In this document: positions 52,195-62,119 of the stretch, piece by piece | Numbering within the stretch: the stretch's first letter is position 1 | Layout: the number at the start of each line of letters is the position of its first letter | Assembly (NCBI RefSeq): GCF_050624435.1 | Contig: NC_134541.1 | Span: forward strand, 103,164,805-103,228,804 | Length of the DNA: 64,000 bases | Source: Tenrec ecaudatus | Lineage: Eukaryota; Chordata; Mammalia; Afrosoricida; Tenrecidae | Direction of reading: 5' to 3' | Notes under the pieces: generated by a model | What the model was told of the DNA's origin: nothing | Databases searched by the model: none | What the model saw: the letters and a program-made list of their open reading frames with translations, nothing else | Made by a program: the position numbers and the translations under genes

Positions 52195-52370
52195 AAAAAA
52201 CAGACTCGCTGTCACCCAGTTGATGCTGACTCACACAGTGCCCCCTGGGAGTTTCTGAGTCCACAACTCTCTGCAGGAGTCTTTCTCCCCAGGAGCACCT
52301 GGTGGTTTCAAACTGTTGGCCTTGCAGATCACAGCCCAATACACAACCACTGTGCCAACATGGCTGCCTT
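52195..52370 (-). mobile_element. AfroSINE
   Basis: 'CACCCAGTTGATGCTGACTC' tail, 'GGGAGTTTCTGAGTCCACAA', 'GGTTTCAAACTGTTGGCCTT' and 'ACCACTGTGCCAACATGG'. Confidence 0.85.
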
Positions 52371-52927
52371 CAGTTATGTGAGATCAGAACTCGTGGAGGC
52401 TGTGGGGATGCTGAGCTCTCAGGTGAAGACATGAGCTTCTCTGGTGACCACCGCAGCTCTCTCAGCCCCGAGCGAGGTCAGCAAGGGACGTGTCGTCTAC
52501 AGATGGGAAGACACAGGCTGCTGCTCGAGCCCGTGGAGGTCCCCTGGGAGCAGAGCAGGCTGATGCAGGCGTGGAGAATGGGCTGGGAGTAGACTGCTCC
52601 TACTGCTGCTTTAACTCACTAGTTTGTTTTGCCGGCTTGGTGAAAATGGTCCTAACTCGGACCGGGCGGAGAGAGCTGTAGGAGCATTGGAGGGACCATT
52701 GCCTCCCAGCCTTTGGGTCTGGCCTGAGGCTCAGGCAGGTGTGAGCTAGGACGGGAGCAGGGGGGTCTCTGCCCGGGGTAGGTGCTGGGCTCCATACTTC
52801 CTCTCTTCTCCTGCTCCTTGTAGCTCTTTCATGTGGATTGGGTGACAATTTAAAGCAGACCATCATTTGGCATTTAACACTGCAAACACACCTCCTTTCG
52901 TGCCCTTGGTTGTTGCCATGCCCACAA
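52371..52927. other. Unassigned stretch
   Basis: No repeat or exon recognised. Confidence 0.4.
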
Positions 52928-53155
52928 TGCAGCAACACAGCCAGGGTGCTCCTTGGAGGCAAGGATGGCGAGACTTCATCTCACGTGCTTTGGACCTGTT
53001 GTCACGAGAGGCCAGTCCCTGGAAAGGGACATCGTGCTGGGGAAAGTAGTGGGGCAGCGAAAAAGAGGACGATCCTTGAACAAGATGATCCATGCAGTGT
53101 CTGCATCCATGGGCTCCAACATAAAACAGTTCTTCGAACCCGGCCATTCCAAGCA
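52928..53155 (+). mobile_element. RTE LINE 3' fragment
   Basis: Frame 52953-53100 encodes LEARM-like and ARLHLTCFGPVVTRGQSLER with GKVVGQRKRGRS, the RTE C-terminus. The tail is lost at about 53155. Confidence 0.85.
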
Positions 53156-53274
53156 CCAAGAGGAGCAGGCAGCACCACATCCCTCAGGGCCTTGGAGGGG
53201 CAACAGCAGAATGCAAGGTCGCAGACGCCCCAGCCCAGGCCTTTCCTCTTGTGGCTTTTGTTGTTAATTCTCAT

Positions 53275-53560
53275 CAAGCCTGTCCTTGATGGTGCCGGGC
53301 TCCCAGCCCTACACCGTCCTCACTATTACGTGTGTGGGTCACCTGGTTGTGATCCGCAGGCTGGTTTGAGAATTTAGCCACCAGACCTTTCTTCCTCGTC
53401 AAGAAGCTCCACAGAAATCTGGTCTGCATGATAGCCACACGCCAGCCTCTGCGTGTGAGGTGCACGGGCCAGAATTGAACCCGATTCTCCCACTAGGAAG
53501 GGGACAATTCAGCCACGGAGCCGCCGCTGCCCGGGCCTGCTCAAGCAGAATCATGTTCTG
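53275..53560 (-). mobile_element. AfroSINE, long-body variant
   Basis: Complement of the variant at 24705: 'CACCAGACCTTTCTTCCTCG', 'AAGAAGCTCCACAGAAATCT', 'GCCAGAATTGAACCCGATTC' B-box and 'GACAATTCAGCCACGGAG'. Confidence 0.75.
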
Positions 53561-53684
53561 ACAAGATTCCCGTGCCTTTGATGTGCACGTCGGAGTTTCA
53601 AGCAGGGCTTCCGACGGGTTTGAGACCGTGACGTCATGGCTGGCGGAAACAAGGGTGGCACAGCACCCAAATCTCTCACCAGTG

Positions 53685-54960
53685 ATATTTTGACAGTTTT
53701 AGTGGCATATCATTCATGTGTTGTCCCGTCCCGCGGGACATCAACAACGTGGATACCTGAAAGAGGGACTGGGAATGAAGGTGGGCAAGGGCGTGAGAAA
53801 TGGAGGCAAGACAGGTATCTGATCAAGCCTCCTTTATTGAGTTGAGAGCAGAGGTTTAAATAGCCAACGAGGGGCGGGCACCATTACATCACATGTAAAT
53901 AAGGTACAACTGAGGTAGCCAATAGTCGTGCATCTCCAAACAAGGAAGGGATGGCAGGCAACTGATCAAACAGGTAAGTATGCTACTGAAGTATTCTTGG
54001 TGAGCCTGGAGGGAGATGCCATCAGACATGTATTGACCAATCATAGCAGCTGCTAGTGAAAGAGCACCAATCCTAGCAAGGGTCAAGGCAGCCACCCTCT
54101 GGCGGGAAAAGAAACAAAGGCAGTAAAATCACAGGGCAGTTTGTATGGCAGGAAACTGAGAGTAAATTCATGAAGGTCGTACATGGCTTAAATCCAGGGT
54201 AGGGGGACACGCAGTTCCCTACAATGTGTGGGAGAGTTCAGTGGTTTGCAGATATTTGAAAGGCCTGTGCAGTCATCACCACACTCCGTTTAGCTCTGTT
54301 TCTTCATTCTTGTACCCATCGGATCTTCACCGCCATTTCCCCTCTGCATCCCCTGTCCAAACCCTAAGGGGCTGGTCTAGGTACTTTCTCCAGAGGTTTA
54401 CATATCCTGGATTCCATACAAAGAAAATCGTACTGAAACAAACATCAGCAACAACAGTATAAAACACAGAAAAGCCTCAAGCCAAAAGAAGCAGGAGGTG
54501 GAGGAATTAGAACAGATTCTAAACGGTTCAAAAGGTAAAACAAATGCCAACATGTCACATTTTAAGCTAACGGTGTCGGCAGTCATCCATTTTCCAATGC
54601 TCTCTATCTGAGGACAAGACTGTACACATCCCCGGGAGTTCAGTGGACTCTTAGTCCATGTGAGAACTCTGGAGATAGAATTTGGGCTTTCAATATCTTC
54701 TATAGCTTTCTGTAAAGCAGGTGCTTAGAATTTAAGCTCTACTATAATTCCCTCCTCTGATCTTGGATTTTATTACTCACAGTCCTTGGATCACTCAGGC
54801 TGGTGCTTATCACCCAGGCTGGCATGTTCCTTCCATGCAGACTTAGTTGACACCTCGCTTAGATGGCTGCTTGTTTTAAGACAAGCCTTTAAGACCCCAG
54901 ATACTATTCTTTCTAAACAGGAACCTACATCCAATGTCAGCCACCATCTTTGTGGGCCGC
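53685..54960 (-). mobile_element. Older L1 3' region split by a solo LTR
   Basis: 'TTTTGACAGTTTTAGTGGCA' (53688) stops at the LTR and resumes at 54230: 'TTTACATATCCTGGATTCCA', 'AACACAGAAAAGCCTCAAGC', 'GAATTAGAACAGATTCTAAA'. At 54785-54920 it shares 'AAGCCTTTAAGACCCCAGAT' with the young L1 3' UTR module, linking older and younger L1s. Confidence 0.75.
53716..54229 (-). mobile_element. Solo LTR, class II ERV (IAP/ERVK-like), 6-bp TSD
   Basis: LTR 53722-54223 (502 bp), minus orientation: it starts TGTAGGGAACTGCG and ends GCGGGACGGGACA. ATGTGT is duplicated at 53716-53721 and 54224-54229. On the LTR strand a TATA-like CTATTTAAACC is followed by AATAAAGGAGGC (poly(A) signal), placing U3-R-U5 in order. 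The 6-bp duplication and TCCCGCGGGA palindrome near the 3' end fit a class II betaretrovirus-like element. No gag, pol or env is adjacent. Confidence 0.85.
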
Positions 54961-55004
54961 TGCTGCCTGTTTCTTAAAAATAAATAATTATTTTATTGAA
55001 AATT

Positions 55005-55220
55005 CAACTGCCCTCAAGTTGATGCTGACTCTTAGTGACCCTATAATTTAAGGTTGAACTACCTCTGTGGGTTTCCAGGGCTGTAAATCTCTATGGGGGC
55101 AGAAAGCCTCATCTTTCTTCTGCAGAGCAGATGGTAGGTTCAAACCACAGACCTTGTGGTCATAACCCAATGAGTAACCATTCTACCACCAGGAGTAACC
55201 ACTACACCACCAAAGCTCCT
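55005..55220 (-). mobile_element. AfroSINE
   Basis: 'GCCCTCAAGTTGATGCTGAC' tail, 'GGGTTTCCAGGGCTGTAAAT', 'GGTTCAAACCACAGACCTTG', and a doubled head motif (ACCACCAGGAGTAACCACTA). Confidence 0.85.
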
Positions 55221-56224
55221 TGCCCAGGTAGGTGAAAATCTGCCACACAAGAGATCGGGTTGTTGTGTAATAAATACACTGTCCATGAGCAAATGGCTTC
55301 AGATCTGTCTGAAGTCCTGGTTTTAAGGACATGAACTTAGAAACCCTGAAACAAGTCCTCCAAAGAGAAACTCACAATGCAGCCAGAGCAGCTTAGTGCC
55401 TTACATAAACACACATTACCTCGGGGGCTCCTGACTTCCTGCGACTCTGTTTCACTGAAGGACCAGCTTCATGACTGGAACGTAAACTCCAGTTTACAGC
55501 TTCCAAGTGGGAAGAAGCTAAACTGTCTGGGGCATCTATTAGCCTAGTTATCCATCAAGGAGCGGGAGCACACGTGGCACTTACTGACGCACTCTGCCTG
55601 AGACTTTCCTTCCAGACGGGCAGGGAGCTGGGTAATTAAAAGCTCAGCTCCCGTGTTGGGGATCTAATTGTATGTAACTTGCTTGTATGTAACGTAACAA
55701 CACAAACAGGGAGCCGGGCTGCTGTGTCAGCATTCCCCCGGAGCCTGCTTTTCCCGGGATTATAATGAACCCAGCGTGTAGCTGGAGCAAAACCTCCCTG
55801 TCCTTCACCCGCGCTGGAGGATTTGTGGGTGGAACAACTTATGCGCATTTACCTGCAGCGTTTGGACAAGCAGCTTTCTCATTGCACGCGTCTGCTGTGT
55901 GCAAAATGAGCGGGGGGGGGGGGGGGGGGTGTGGGGAGAATTCAGGGAGCTTTTTAAGCGGAGCGGGAAGTCTGGCTGGTGAGTGATGCCCAGTGTCACT
56001 GCAGCTTGGGAATCAGTCGCAGGATTGGTGGGGGTCGTGGCGCTGGCTTGGCCACGGGTCAGACAACACATTTGCAGATTCAGGCTCCATAGAGGGACAG
56101 AAGCTGCCACTGGCTTGCACTCTCGCTGCTGTCCCTAAAGATACAGCATTTGCCAGCCCCACAGTTTTCACAGTACGCGTCGGGGACCTCGGTCCCGTTG
56201 TGTCACCATCACCGATATCAACGG
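55221..56224. other. Unassigned; candidate unique block and G18 run
   Basis: 55620-55910 is repeat-free with alternating A/T and GC content and 'TATGTAACTTGCTTGTATGT'. It is closed by 18 consecutive G (55912-55929). This could be an ancient regulatory segment; no exon is supported. Confidence 0.4.
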
Positions 56225-56312
56225 CCAAATTAGCAGTGAGCTTTTCACACACCCCCTCTTCTTACGTGACCCTCCCAGCAGCATCCCCATTGCACAGACG
56301 AGGACACAGAAG
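56225..56312 (-). mobile_element. MIR fragment
   Basis: 'CCCATTGCACAGACGAGGAC' with 'ACACAGAAGCC', the MIR core complement; diverged. Confidence 0.5.
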
Positions 56313-56500
56313 CCAGTCTCAAACACACTGCTGACTCATACGTAGCAACTCCCGGTGGGTTTCCCAGGCTGTCATGGTTGACGGGAGTACAACGCCCAGC
56401 CTATTCTCCGGAGGCACTGCTGGTGGTCTCCAACTGCCAGCCATGCGGATCGCAGCCCAGCACTTCACCACCACGCTGCCAGGGCTCCCTAGAGGCCCGA
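56313..56500 (-). mobile_element. AfroSINE
   Basis: 'ACACACTGCTGACTCATACG' tail, 'GGGTTTCCCAGGCTGTCATG', 'GGTCTCCAACTGCCAGCCAT' and 'CACGCTGCCAGGGCTCCC'. Confidence 0.85.
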
Positions 56501-57101
56501 AGGCTTACCTGCACCACCCCGCCTTGTGCTGTCGTGCCACTTCCCACCCTCGATGCCACTCGCTGTGGATGAAGGGGTTCAGACAATGAGATGGGCTCTT
56601 GTCCACAGATCCCTCCGCCTCTCTGCCGCATCTGAACGCTGCTGGAGCTGTTCAGCTTCCGAGCCACACAAGCCGACAGGGAGAGGTCCTTTGTCTCCTG
56701 ACCCAGTTCTAACAGGTCCCAGTTCCTCTGGGTTCCAGACCGCGCGGAGGGCCTGTCCGCCTCTAGGGCCTGCCCGTCGACACACCTGTGCATACGGGCC
56801 GGCCCTCCTCCTCCACAGAGTGCCGCTGCCGGATGAGCAGACAGTGTGAGGGACCTGGACTGGCTCACAGCTGCAGAGTGTGCACCTGTCACCTCCCCAG
56901 CTCTGTGTTCACTGACATCAGGTCGGTAGCTTGAAATCCACCATGGTGGGAGTGTTTACACCAGGGAAATTGCCAAAGGCTACAAATGAGAGCTTTTTTC
57001 TCTCTCTTTTTTTTCTTTATGAGAGTCAAACAGCATACCAGTTTGTAAGGCACCTCTGGCCTCCCCCTGATTTCACAGTGGCCTGTGGAGTGGTTGTGTT
57101 T
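56501..57101. other. Unassigned stretch
   Basis: GC-rich to 56900, then a pyrimidine tract at 56995-57020. The 163-aa minus frame (56401-56892) starts inside the SINE and has no homology. Confidence 0.4.
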
Positions 57102-57542
57102 GCTGCTGTGGTCGCTGGACAATATTTTGTCAACGAGACACTCGTGCCTAGGGATGGAGCTACACCTGTCAATCGAGTGGTTGTTTTATGACACCTGCAT
57201 TGCCTTTTCCGTGCTGGGACGTCACTGGGATGTGCTGCCTGCCGCAGATGGGGGCCGTGGGGACCGGCTGACCCTGAGAGCTGTGCTCGCCTGGCCGTGT
57301 TCCCAGTGCCGCTCTGCACCCAGCGACCTGCGACCTTGCTGCTTCACCATTCCGGTTAACTGGCATGAAGCTGCGTGCGGGTGAAGAGGCGCTGTGGACT
57401 AGCCTTGGACTTATGGACTCGCGTTGGACTAGGCTGGGAAGGCTTCTTTGGATATAGGATTACTTCCTGATATAAAGCGCTTGCTTAGACATATGGGAGT
57501 CGCTGGATTTGTCTCTCTAGGACACCCACCTCACACAGCTGC
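57102..57542 (+). mobile_element. Solo LTR (family X) with 5-bp TSD
   Basis: LTR 57107-57537 (431 bp), TGTGGTCGCTGGAC to CACCTCACACA, GCTGC duplicated at 57102-57106 and 57538-57542. It shares 'TGGACTAGGCTGGGAAGGC', TATA-like TGATATAAAGC and 'GGATTTGTCTCTCTAG' with the other copies. Confidence 0.85.
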
Positions 57543-57834
57543 CACCAAACAGCCCCGTTCATGGTGACCTTGTACACAGCATGGAGGCCCTACACATCCC
57601 CGTGATCAGCAACAGAGGGGCCTATGGGAGCCCATAGCATTTTCATAACGTCAACCCACTGGTCCAACTCCCTCCTTCTTTCCCAGTCCTTCTGAACTTT
57701 GTCCTTGCATAGACGCGGCCCTTTTGATCCCAAAGGGTGGCGATCCTAAGGTGTCCGCGGACTGCGAGTGTTAGCGTTCCTCTCGGAGATCTGCCTACGG
57801 TTTGAAAATTCAGCCAGAGAGCTCAGTTCCAGAT
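57543..57834. other. Unassigned stretch
   Basis: Possibly the decayed tail of the next SINE; 57700-57770 is suggestive only. Confidence 0.35.
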
Positions 57835-58055
57835 CTGAAGGGGGGTGAAGGGTCCCACCAGTCTCTAGCCAACCAGGAAGCCTCGCCCCTCTTGGTCTGA
57901 GAGCTCCCTTGAAACCTCTTCAACATCATGACGACACTCAAGCCTCTGGGGACAAATGAGAGTTGGCTGCCCACGAGGTGTACTGGCCGAGAACCAAACG
58001 TGAATCTCCACGTGGGAGGTGAGGGTCCTATCACTGAACCGCCAATGACCTCGAA
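57835..58055 (-). mobile_element. AfroSINE, long-body variant
   Basis: 'CTTGGTCTGAGAGCTCCCTT', 'AAACCTCTTCAACATCATGA', 'GAGAACCAAACGTGAATCTC' and 'CCTATCACTGAACCGCC' mirror the blocks at 24705 in complement. Confidence 0.7.
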
Positions 58056-58061
58056 AGCCAA

Positions 58062-58160
58062 AGGCAAAGGCTATGAACCTCCACGCTGCTGCTGAGGAAA
58101 CTAGGGTTCCCAGAGGTGGAGAAGTGGAGCCAGGTCGGCCTACCAGCGGGACTGAGCTGA
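58062..58160 (-). mobile_element. MIR fragment
   Basis: 'GCTGAGGAAACTAGGGTTCC' and 'AGGTGGAGAAGTGGAGCC' match the MIR core complement. Confidence 0.6.
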
Positions 58161-58164
58161 GACG

Positions 58165-58345
58165 TAAAAGCCAAACTCAAGTCCATTCCCGCTCCCAGGG
58201 CCCCATGGCACAGGGTAGAACTGTGTAGTGCAGGGTTTCTGAGACTGCTACTCTTTACGGAAGTAGGAAGCTGGTGGCTTCCAACCACGGACCTAGCAGC
58301 TAGCAGCCTAGCCCGTAGCCCGCCACACCACCAAGGCTCTTTGTG
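58165..58345 (-). mobile_element. AfroSINE
   Basis: 'GCCAAACTCAAGTCCATTCC' tail, 'GCACAGGGTAGAACTGTGTA', 'GCTTCCAACCACGGACCTAG' and 'CCACACCACCAAGGCTC'. Confidence 0.8.
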
Positions 58346-58807
58346 AAGTGCAAGGGTGGACAGGAATGAGGGCGTGCGGAGCCCTGCATGACTCTGAGAG
58401 AAGGTGATTCCTGTCCTGCCGTCCTTGTCAACAGACAGACATCGGAAGGCGAGGGCCATGATGAGAGGAGGGGCAGCCTGGGGCAGCGTTCCCAGCGCCC
58501 ACCCCCTGGCTGGCTGTCAGTGGAGACCCCTTATTTACCTGAGCTCTGGGGTTTCGATCCACGTAGGAAACCCTTACAAGATCTGCTTAGTCAGGGCTCA
58601 CAGCTTTGTGCTGAGTGGGGATTTTTTGGGCTCCGTGTTCAGCAACCACCCCTACCAAGTGTGACTACTGGAAACCTCCTCTCTAGGCCATTCTTCCTTC
58701 CTAGGGACATGGAAGGAGCTGCCGATGAGTCCCGTAGTGCCCTTGGCGAGTTGGGGTCTAGCAGGTGGAATAGGGTGGCAGGGAAAGAATCAAAAAGGCA
58801 AACGATG
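58346..58807. other. Unassigned stretch
   Basis: Overlapping frames up to 144 aa without recognisable domain; nothing else. Confidence 0.4.
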
Positions 58808-59755
58808 CTCCTGGTTTTGTGAAGTGCCATCAAGTGGGCTCCGACCCACAGCAACCATATGCACAACGGAAGGAAACCCTGCCCAGTCCGGCACCATCCT
58901 CACAACTGGTCCTCTGCTTGAGCTCAGCGCTGCAGCCACTGCGTCCCTCCACCTTTGTCAGCAGAAGCCAGCCCCTAACACATCATTGCGGGCCCGGTAG
59001 GCGCAATTGTACAGCGATAATAAGTAAAGATCATAGTAGAGTCATAGAGAGCATGAGAGATAGAAGAGAAGTACTGAAATAAATGGAGTCAGGCACGATT
59101 CATGGTAGCATGCTCACCTCAGCCCCGCTTGGTGGTCCACGTGGAGGGAGAGCGAGATCTTTAATGCTAGCCCAGGCTTTTATATATTCTCTGGAGACAT
59201 GCAAGCCCCCTCATTGCAGGTGAGGGCCACGTCACAGGAAGGGGTTGCACTATAGGTAATACAGTAATGGGAGGGGGTGATCTAGGGGTGTCCACGCAAT
59301 AGGAAGAGAAGGGATTGGGGGCATACATGTGACAAGATGGGCGGATCCTAGGTACAGGATGGCAGCCTAACCTTGGATGTCACAGATCCGTTTGGCCTGT
59401 TCCCTGGCTCAACTGATAGAGACCATTCATCCATTGTCCCCAGCAGCAGGGAGCAGGCCCACTCCTGTGGTATGTGGAGACAGCAGTCTGGCAGGGACTG
59501 CCTCCAGGAGAGATGTCTGGAATCATCTGACCTCCCCACACACCTTGTCAAGGGCCTTCCTCTTTTTGGAACCACTCGGCTTTGCCAAGCTCGGTGTCCA
59601 TCTCCAGGGCCTGATGTCTCCTGATAACAAGTCCAAAGTATCCGCATCCTTCCTTCTAAGGAGCGTTCTGGCCGTACTTCGTCCAAGACCGATGTGGTTT
59701 TCTTTTGGAAGTCCTTGGCACTTTCAAGATTCTTCACCAGCACCACAATTCTAGC
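58808..59755 (-). mobile_element. RTE LINE 3' fragment split by a solo LTR
   Basis: Pieces 58808-58955 ('GTGCCATCAAGTGGGCTCCG' tail, 'GCACCATCCTCACAACTGG') and 59541-59755 ('GGGCCTTCCTCTTTTTGGAA', 'CTGATGTCTCCTGATAACAA', 'CACCAGCACCACAATTC') are collinear once the LTR is removed. Confidence 0.9.
58950..59546 (-). mobile_element. Solo LTR with perfect 6-bp TSD
   Basis: LTR 58956-59540 (585 bp). On the minus strand it starts TGTGGGGAGGTCAG and ends CTTCTGCTGACA. CACCTT is duplicated at 58950-58955 and 59541-59546. LTR-strand TATATAAAAGCC (TATA) and CATTAAAGATC (poly(A) signal variant) stand in the expected order. The 6-bp duplication points to class II, but its sequence is unlike the LTR at 53722, so it is a different family. 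Confidence 0.85.
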
Positions 59756-59776
59756 TCACGTTTATTAAGCACCTAC
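59756..59776 (-). mobile_element. MIR scrap
   Basis: CACGTTTATTAAGCACCTAC is the complement of the MIR 3' end, cut by the SINE. Confidence 0.5.
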
Positions 59777-59965
59777 TGTGGCGTAATGGTTATGCACTGC
59801 TAACCGGAAGATCGGCAGTTCAAAACCACCAGCTGCTCTGTGGGAGAAAGACAGGGCTTTTTACTCATGTAAAGAATTAGTCTCGGAACCTCACAGGGGC
59901 AGTTCTACCCTGCCCTATGGGGTCGCTCTGGGTTGGCTTCAACTCAATGGCAGCCAGTCTGAGTT
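59777..59965 (+). mobile_element. AfroSINE, nearly complete
   Basis: 'TGGCGTAATGGTTATGCACT' head, 'GGCAGTTCAAAACCACCAGC' B-box, 'AACCTCACAGGGGCAGTTCT', 'CCCTATGGGGTCGCTCTGGG' and tail 'CTTCAACTCAATGGCAGCC'. Confidence 0.9.
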
Positions 59966-61072
59966 TGTACTGCGTGGCATTAAGGGAAAATGTCTTCCAA
60001 GGCACTTCGGGGTGGACTGGAAGCCCCATCCTCTCCTATGCACAGGTGAGCCTGGTAAATGGTTGCACCACCACGGACTCCTAGGTTATGTCCCAAGTTT
60101 GTCATTTTGTACAGAGACCTCAGCTCTCCCCTTTGCAGGGGCTGATAGAATGAAGCAGCAGAGGCCCAAGCAGACCAGCCCAAGAGTGCGGTTTTGGGAA
60201 ACATGCCTTTGTGTTTAAAAGTGCATGCCAATGTTGCTTTCCTGCTCCACAGTACAGCTGCGTTGGCTGGAAGGTATATGTGCTTGCCATTACGGGAAAC
60301 TGGCAGCACTGGAAGGTAGCAATCCCTCTTTTCTCACTTACCTGGGCCTTCTCAGCCTCAGTGCTGTCGGCATGGGGGCAGGATCAGCCTCCGTTACCGT
60401 GGGAGCTCTGAGCGACACTTGGGAGCCAGACCTCAGCCCTGTTCATTTGCACACACCATGTTTAAGCAGAAACCATTTGGTTCTACTTTTATCACTGTCT
60501 GTGTTGACTGCTTCCCAGGGTGGGGCCAACAGTTTAGAATGTGAATTATGGTTGCAATGCTGTCTGGAGTCAAACGGAGTCCTCCAGCCTTCCCGGTCAT
60601 TGTGGAAGATTGCTAAGGAGCCGTCAGTTGGAAAGGAGGTGTCAAGGTAATGAATCATAGCCTCCTTTTATGAACTCGCTGGACTTCCTGCACTCACCTC
60701 TTCAAGGGCTTTCTGTAACCTGTCGTAAATTTTAAGAGTTATATCCCACCTGCGTGTAAGATATGATTGATACGGTGAGAAAAAATCATATGAATACCAC
60801 TTGGGAATTGAGATCATCGGGGTGCCTGCCACACACCCTTAGTTGATGAGCCACTACTCCATTGGCTAGCTTCCTAGTGAGCCAACTTTTCCCTTTCTCT
60901 GTTCTACTTGGAGCGGTTATTGACTAGATGTGTCACCCCAGGGCACAAACCCAGGACCTGAAGTAGCCGTGGACTGTCTTGTGTATGACAGAACGAACGC
61001 CCCAGGAGCAGCACTCCTGGAAGAGACTCACTGGATTTCACCCCCATGGTGACCATGAACGACGCCTATTGG
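59966..61072. other. Unassigned kilobase
   Basis: No recognised repeat. Frames at 60012-60650 overlap on both strands and lack a conserved domain. Confidence 0.4.
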
Positions 61073-61135
61073 GATGCTGTTAGCTGCTATGGAGTCGACT
61101 TGGACTCACGGTGACCTATGACGTACAACAAAATG
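61073..61135 (-). mobile_element. RTE/AfroSINE tail scrap
   Basis: 'GCTGCTATGGAGTCGACTTG' followed by 'GACTCACGGTGACCTATG', the shared 3' tail in complement. Confidence 0.6.
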
Positions 61136-61149
61136 AGCTGCTGACCATT

Positions 61150-61243
61150 CGTCTGTCGGAGGCCATTGGGAAAGCTCGGTGCTGGCCCCTGAAGGCAGGC
61201 TTGCTTTGACTGGCCCCTCAATCTACCTTTGGTGGTGCCCTTA
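61150..61243 (+). mobile_element. MaLR-like LTR fragment, left of solo LTR
   Basis: 'GGCTTGCTTTGACTGGCCCC' and 'GGTGGTGCCCTTA' match 62350-62400 (CTTGCTTTGGCTGGCCC, AGTGGCGCCCTTA). It continues after the LTR with CAGCTGTTGGCCTTTC (61733). Confidence 0.65.
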
Positions 61244-61730
61244 TGTTAGGTAGCTAGCATCAGGGATGGGAAAGACCATTAATGCATGCCCAGGAGAGCC
61301 AGCATAGGACAAAGCTGGATTTTCCCGCCGGTGGGCTCGGATGGGCGTTACACCTGGAGCAGCCCACCTGGGCCAGGTGATTGCAATTCAACCAATAGGA
61401 TAGACCTGGGGTCATTCAACAGGCCTCCCCAGGAACCCTTGAAAAGGCAGGGACCTGAAGGGAGAGGGTCTCTTCGGCTCTTGGTCTTGTCTTGCTTGGG
61501 CGATCTGGTGGTCTTCGTGGGAGGAGAGAGATCCTTGCGTGACCTGGGGCAGTCTCTGCCAGGCCGCATGGTCAGAGGAATCCTATGGGTGCCACGTAAA
61601 ACCTGATACTTCTTTTAACTCTCATTAAATTCACTTGGATCACGAGCCCGGCTTTGGCGTGAAATCTTTCTCGCGCGGAGCCAAGGACCAAGGCTGAAAC
61701 CTAGCCCGGAAGGGAGAGACCTAACACTTT
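61240..61730 (+). mobile_element. Solo LTR, class I (ERV1-like)
   Basis: LTR 61244-61726 (483 bp) starts TGTTAGGT and ends ACCTAACA, an 8-bp perfect inverted terminus. Flanks CTTA (61240-61243) and CTTT (61727-61730) fit a 4-bp duplication with one change; the uninterrupted paralogous sequence is at 62391-62410. U3 has a CCAAT box (CAACCAATAGGATAG), and ATTAAATTCACTTGG near 61625 is a plausible poly(A) signal. No internal genes adjoin. Confidence 0.85.
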
Positions 61731-61754
61731 CCCAGCTGTTGGCCTTTCCTGCTG

Positions 61755-62035
61755 CAGATCCAACGTCCAAACACGGAAGTCTCACCTTCCTCTCTTCCGA
61801 GGACGTTCGGATCACATGTCTCCATGGCTGGTTTGTTTGTTCTCGTGGCAACCCCCCCCCCCACCCCGTAGCCTCAATGGCCTTCACCCCGTGCAAACGC
61901 TCCACACAGTCCCCCTTCTGTCTTCCTGCCTCATGGTCCACGAGGCAATTGGAAAGACTGGCGTGGACCAGATGCAGTCAGACTTCTGCTTTTTGAGGCT
62001 TTCAAGCGAACTGTTGTCCCCTTTTAGGAACTGAA
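61755..62035 (-). mobile_element. RTE LINE fragment, diverged
   Basis: 'GAAGTCTCACCTTCCTCTCT', 'CATGGCTGGTTTGTTTGTTC', 'GAGGCAATTGGAAAGACTGG' and 'GTGGACCAGATGCAGTCAG' keep the order of the RTE C-terminal complement. A C-run is at 61851-61862. Confidence 0.6.
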
Positions 62036-62066
62036 ATAAATTGTGACTCCACCCCCCACCCCCAAA

Positions 62067-62068
<2 letters not shown>

Positions 62069-62107
<39 letters not shown>
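62069..62107. repeat. (GT)n microsatellite
   Basis: About 19 uninterrupted GT units. Confidence 0.95.
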
Positions 62108-62108
<1 letters not shown>

Positions 62109-62119
62109 TCAATTCTAAC

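Noticed and set aside
52838..53377. 179-codon plus-strand open frame
   Set aside because: It crosses an RTE fragment in the wrong frame and runs into a SINE.
56401..56892. 163-codon minus-strand frame in GC-rich DNA
   Set aside because: It ends inside an AfroSINE and has no domain; long frames are expected by chance at this GC content.
53722..61726. Complete endogenous provirus between LTRs
   Set aside because: The three LTRs belong to different families and have their own target duplications; no gag, pol or env sequence lies between them.
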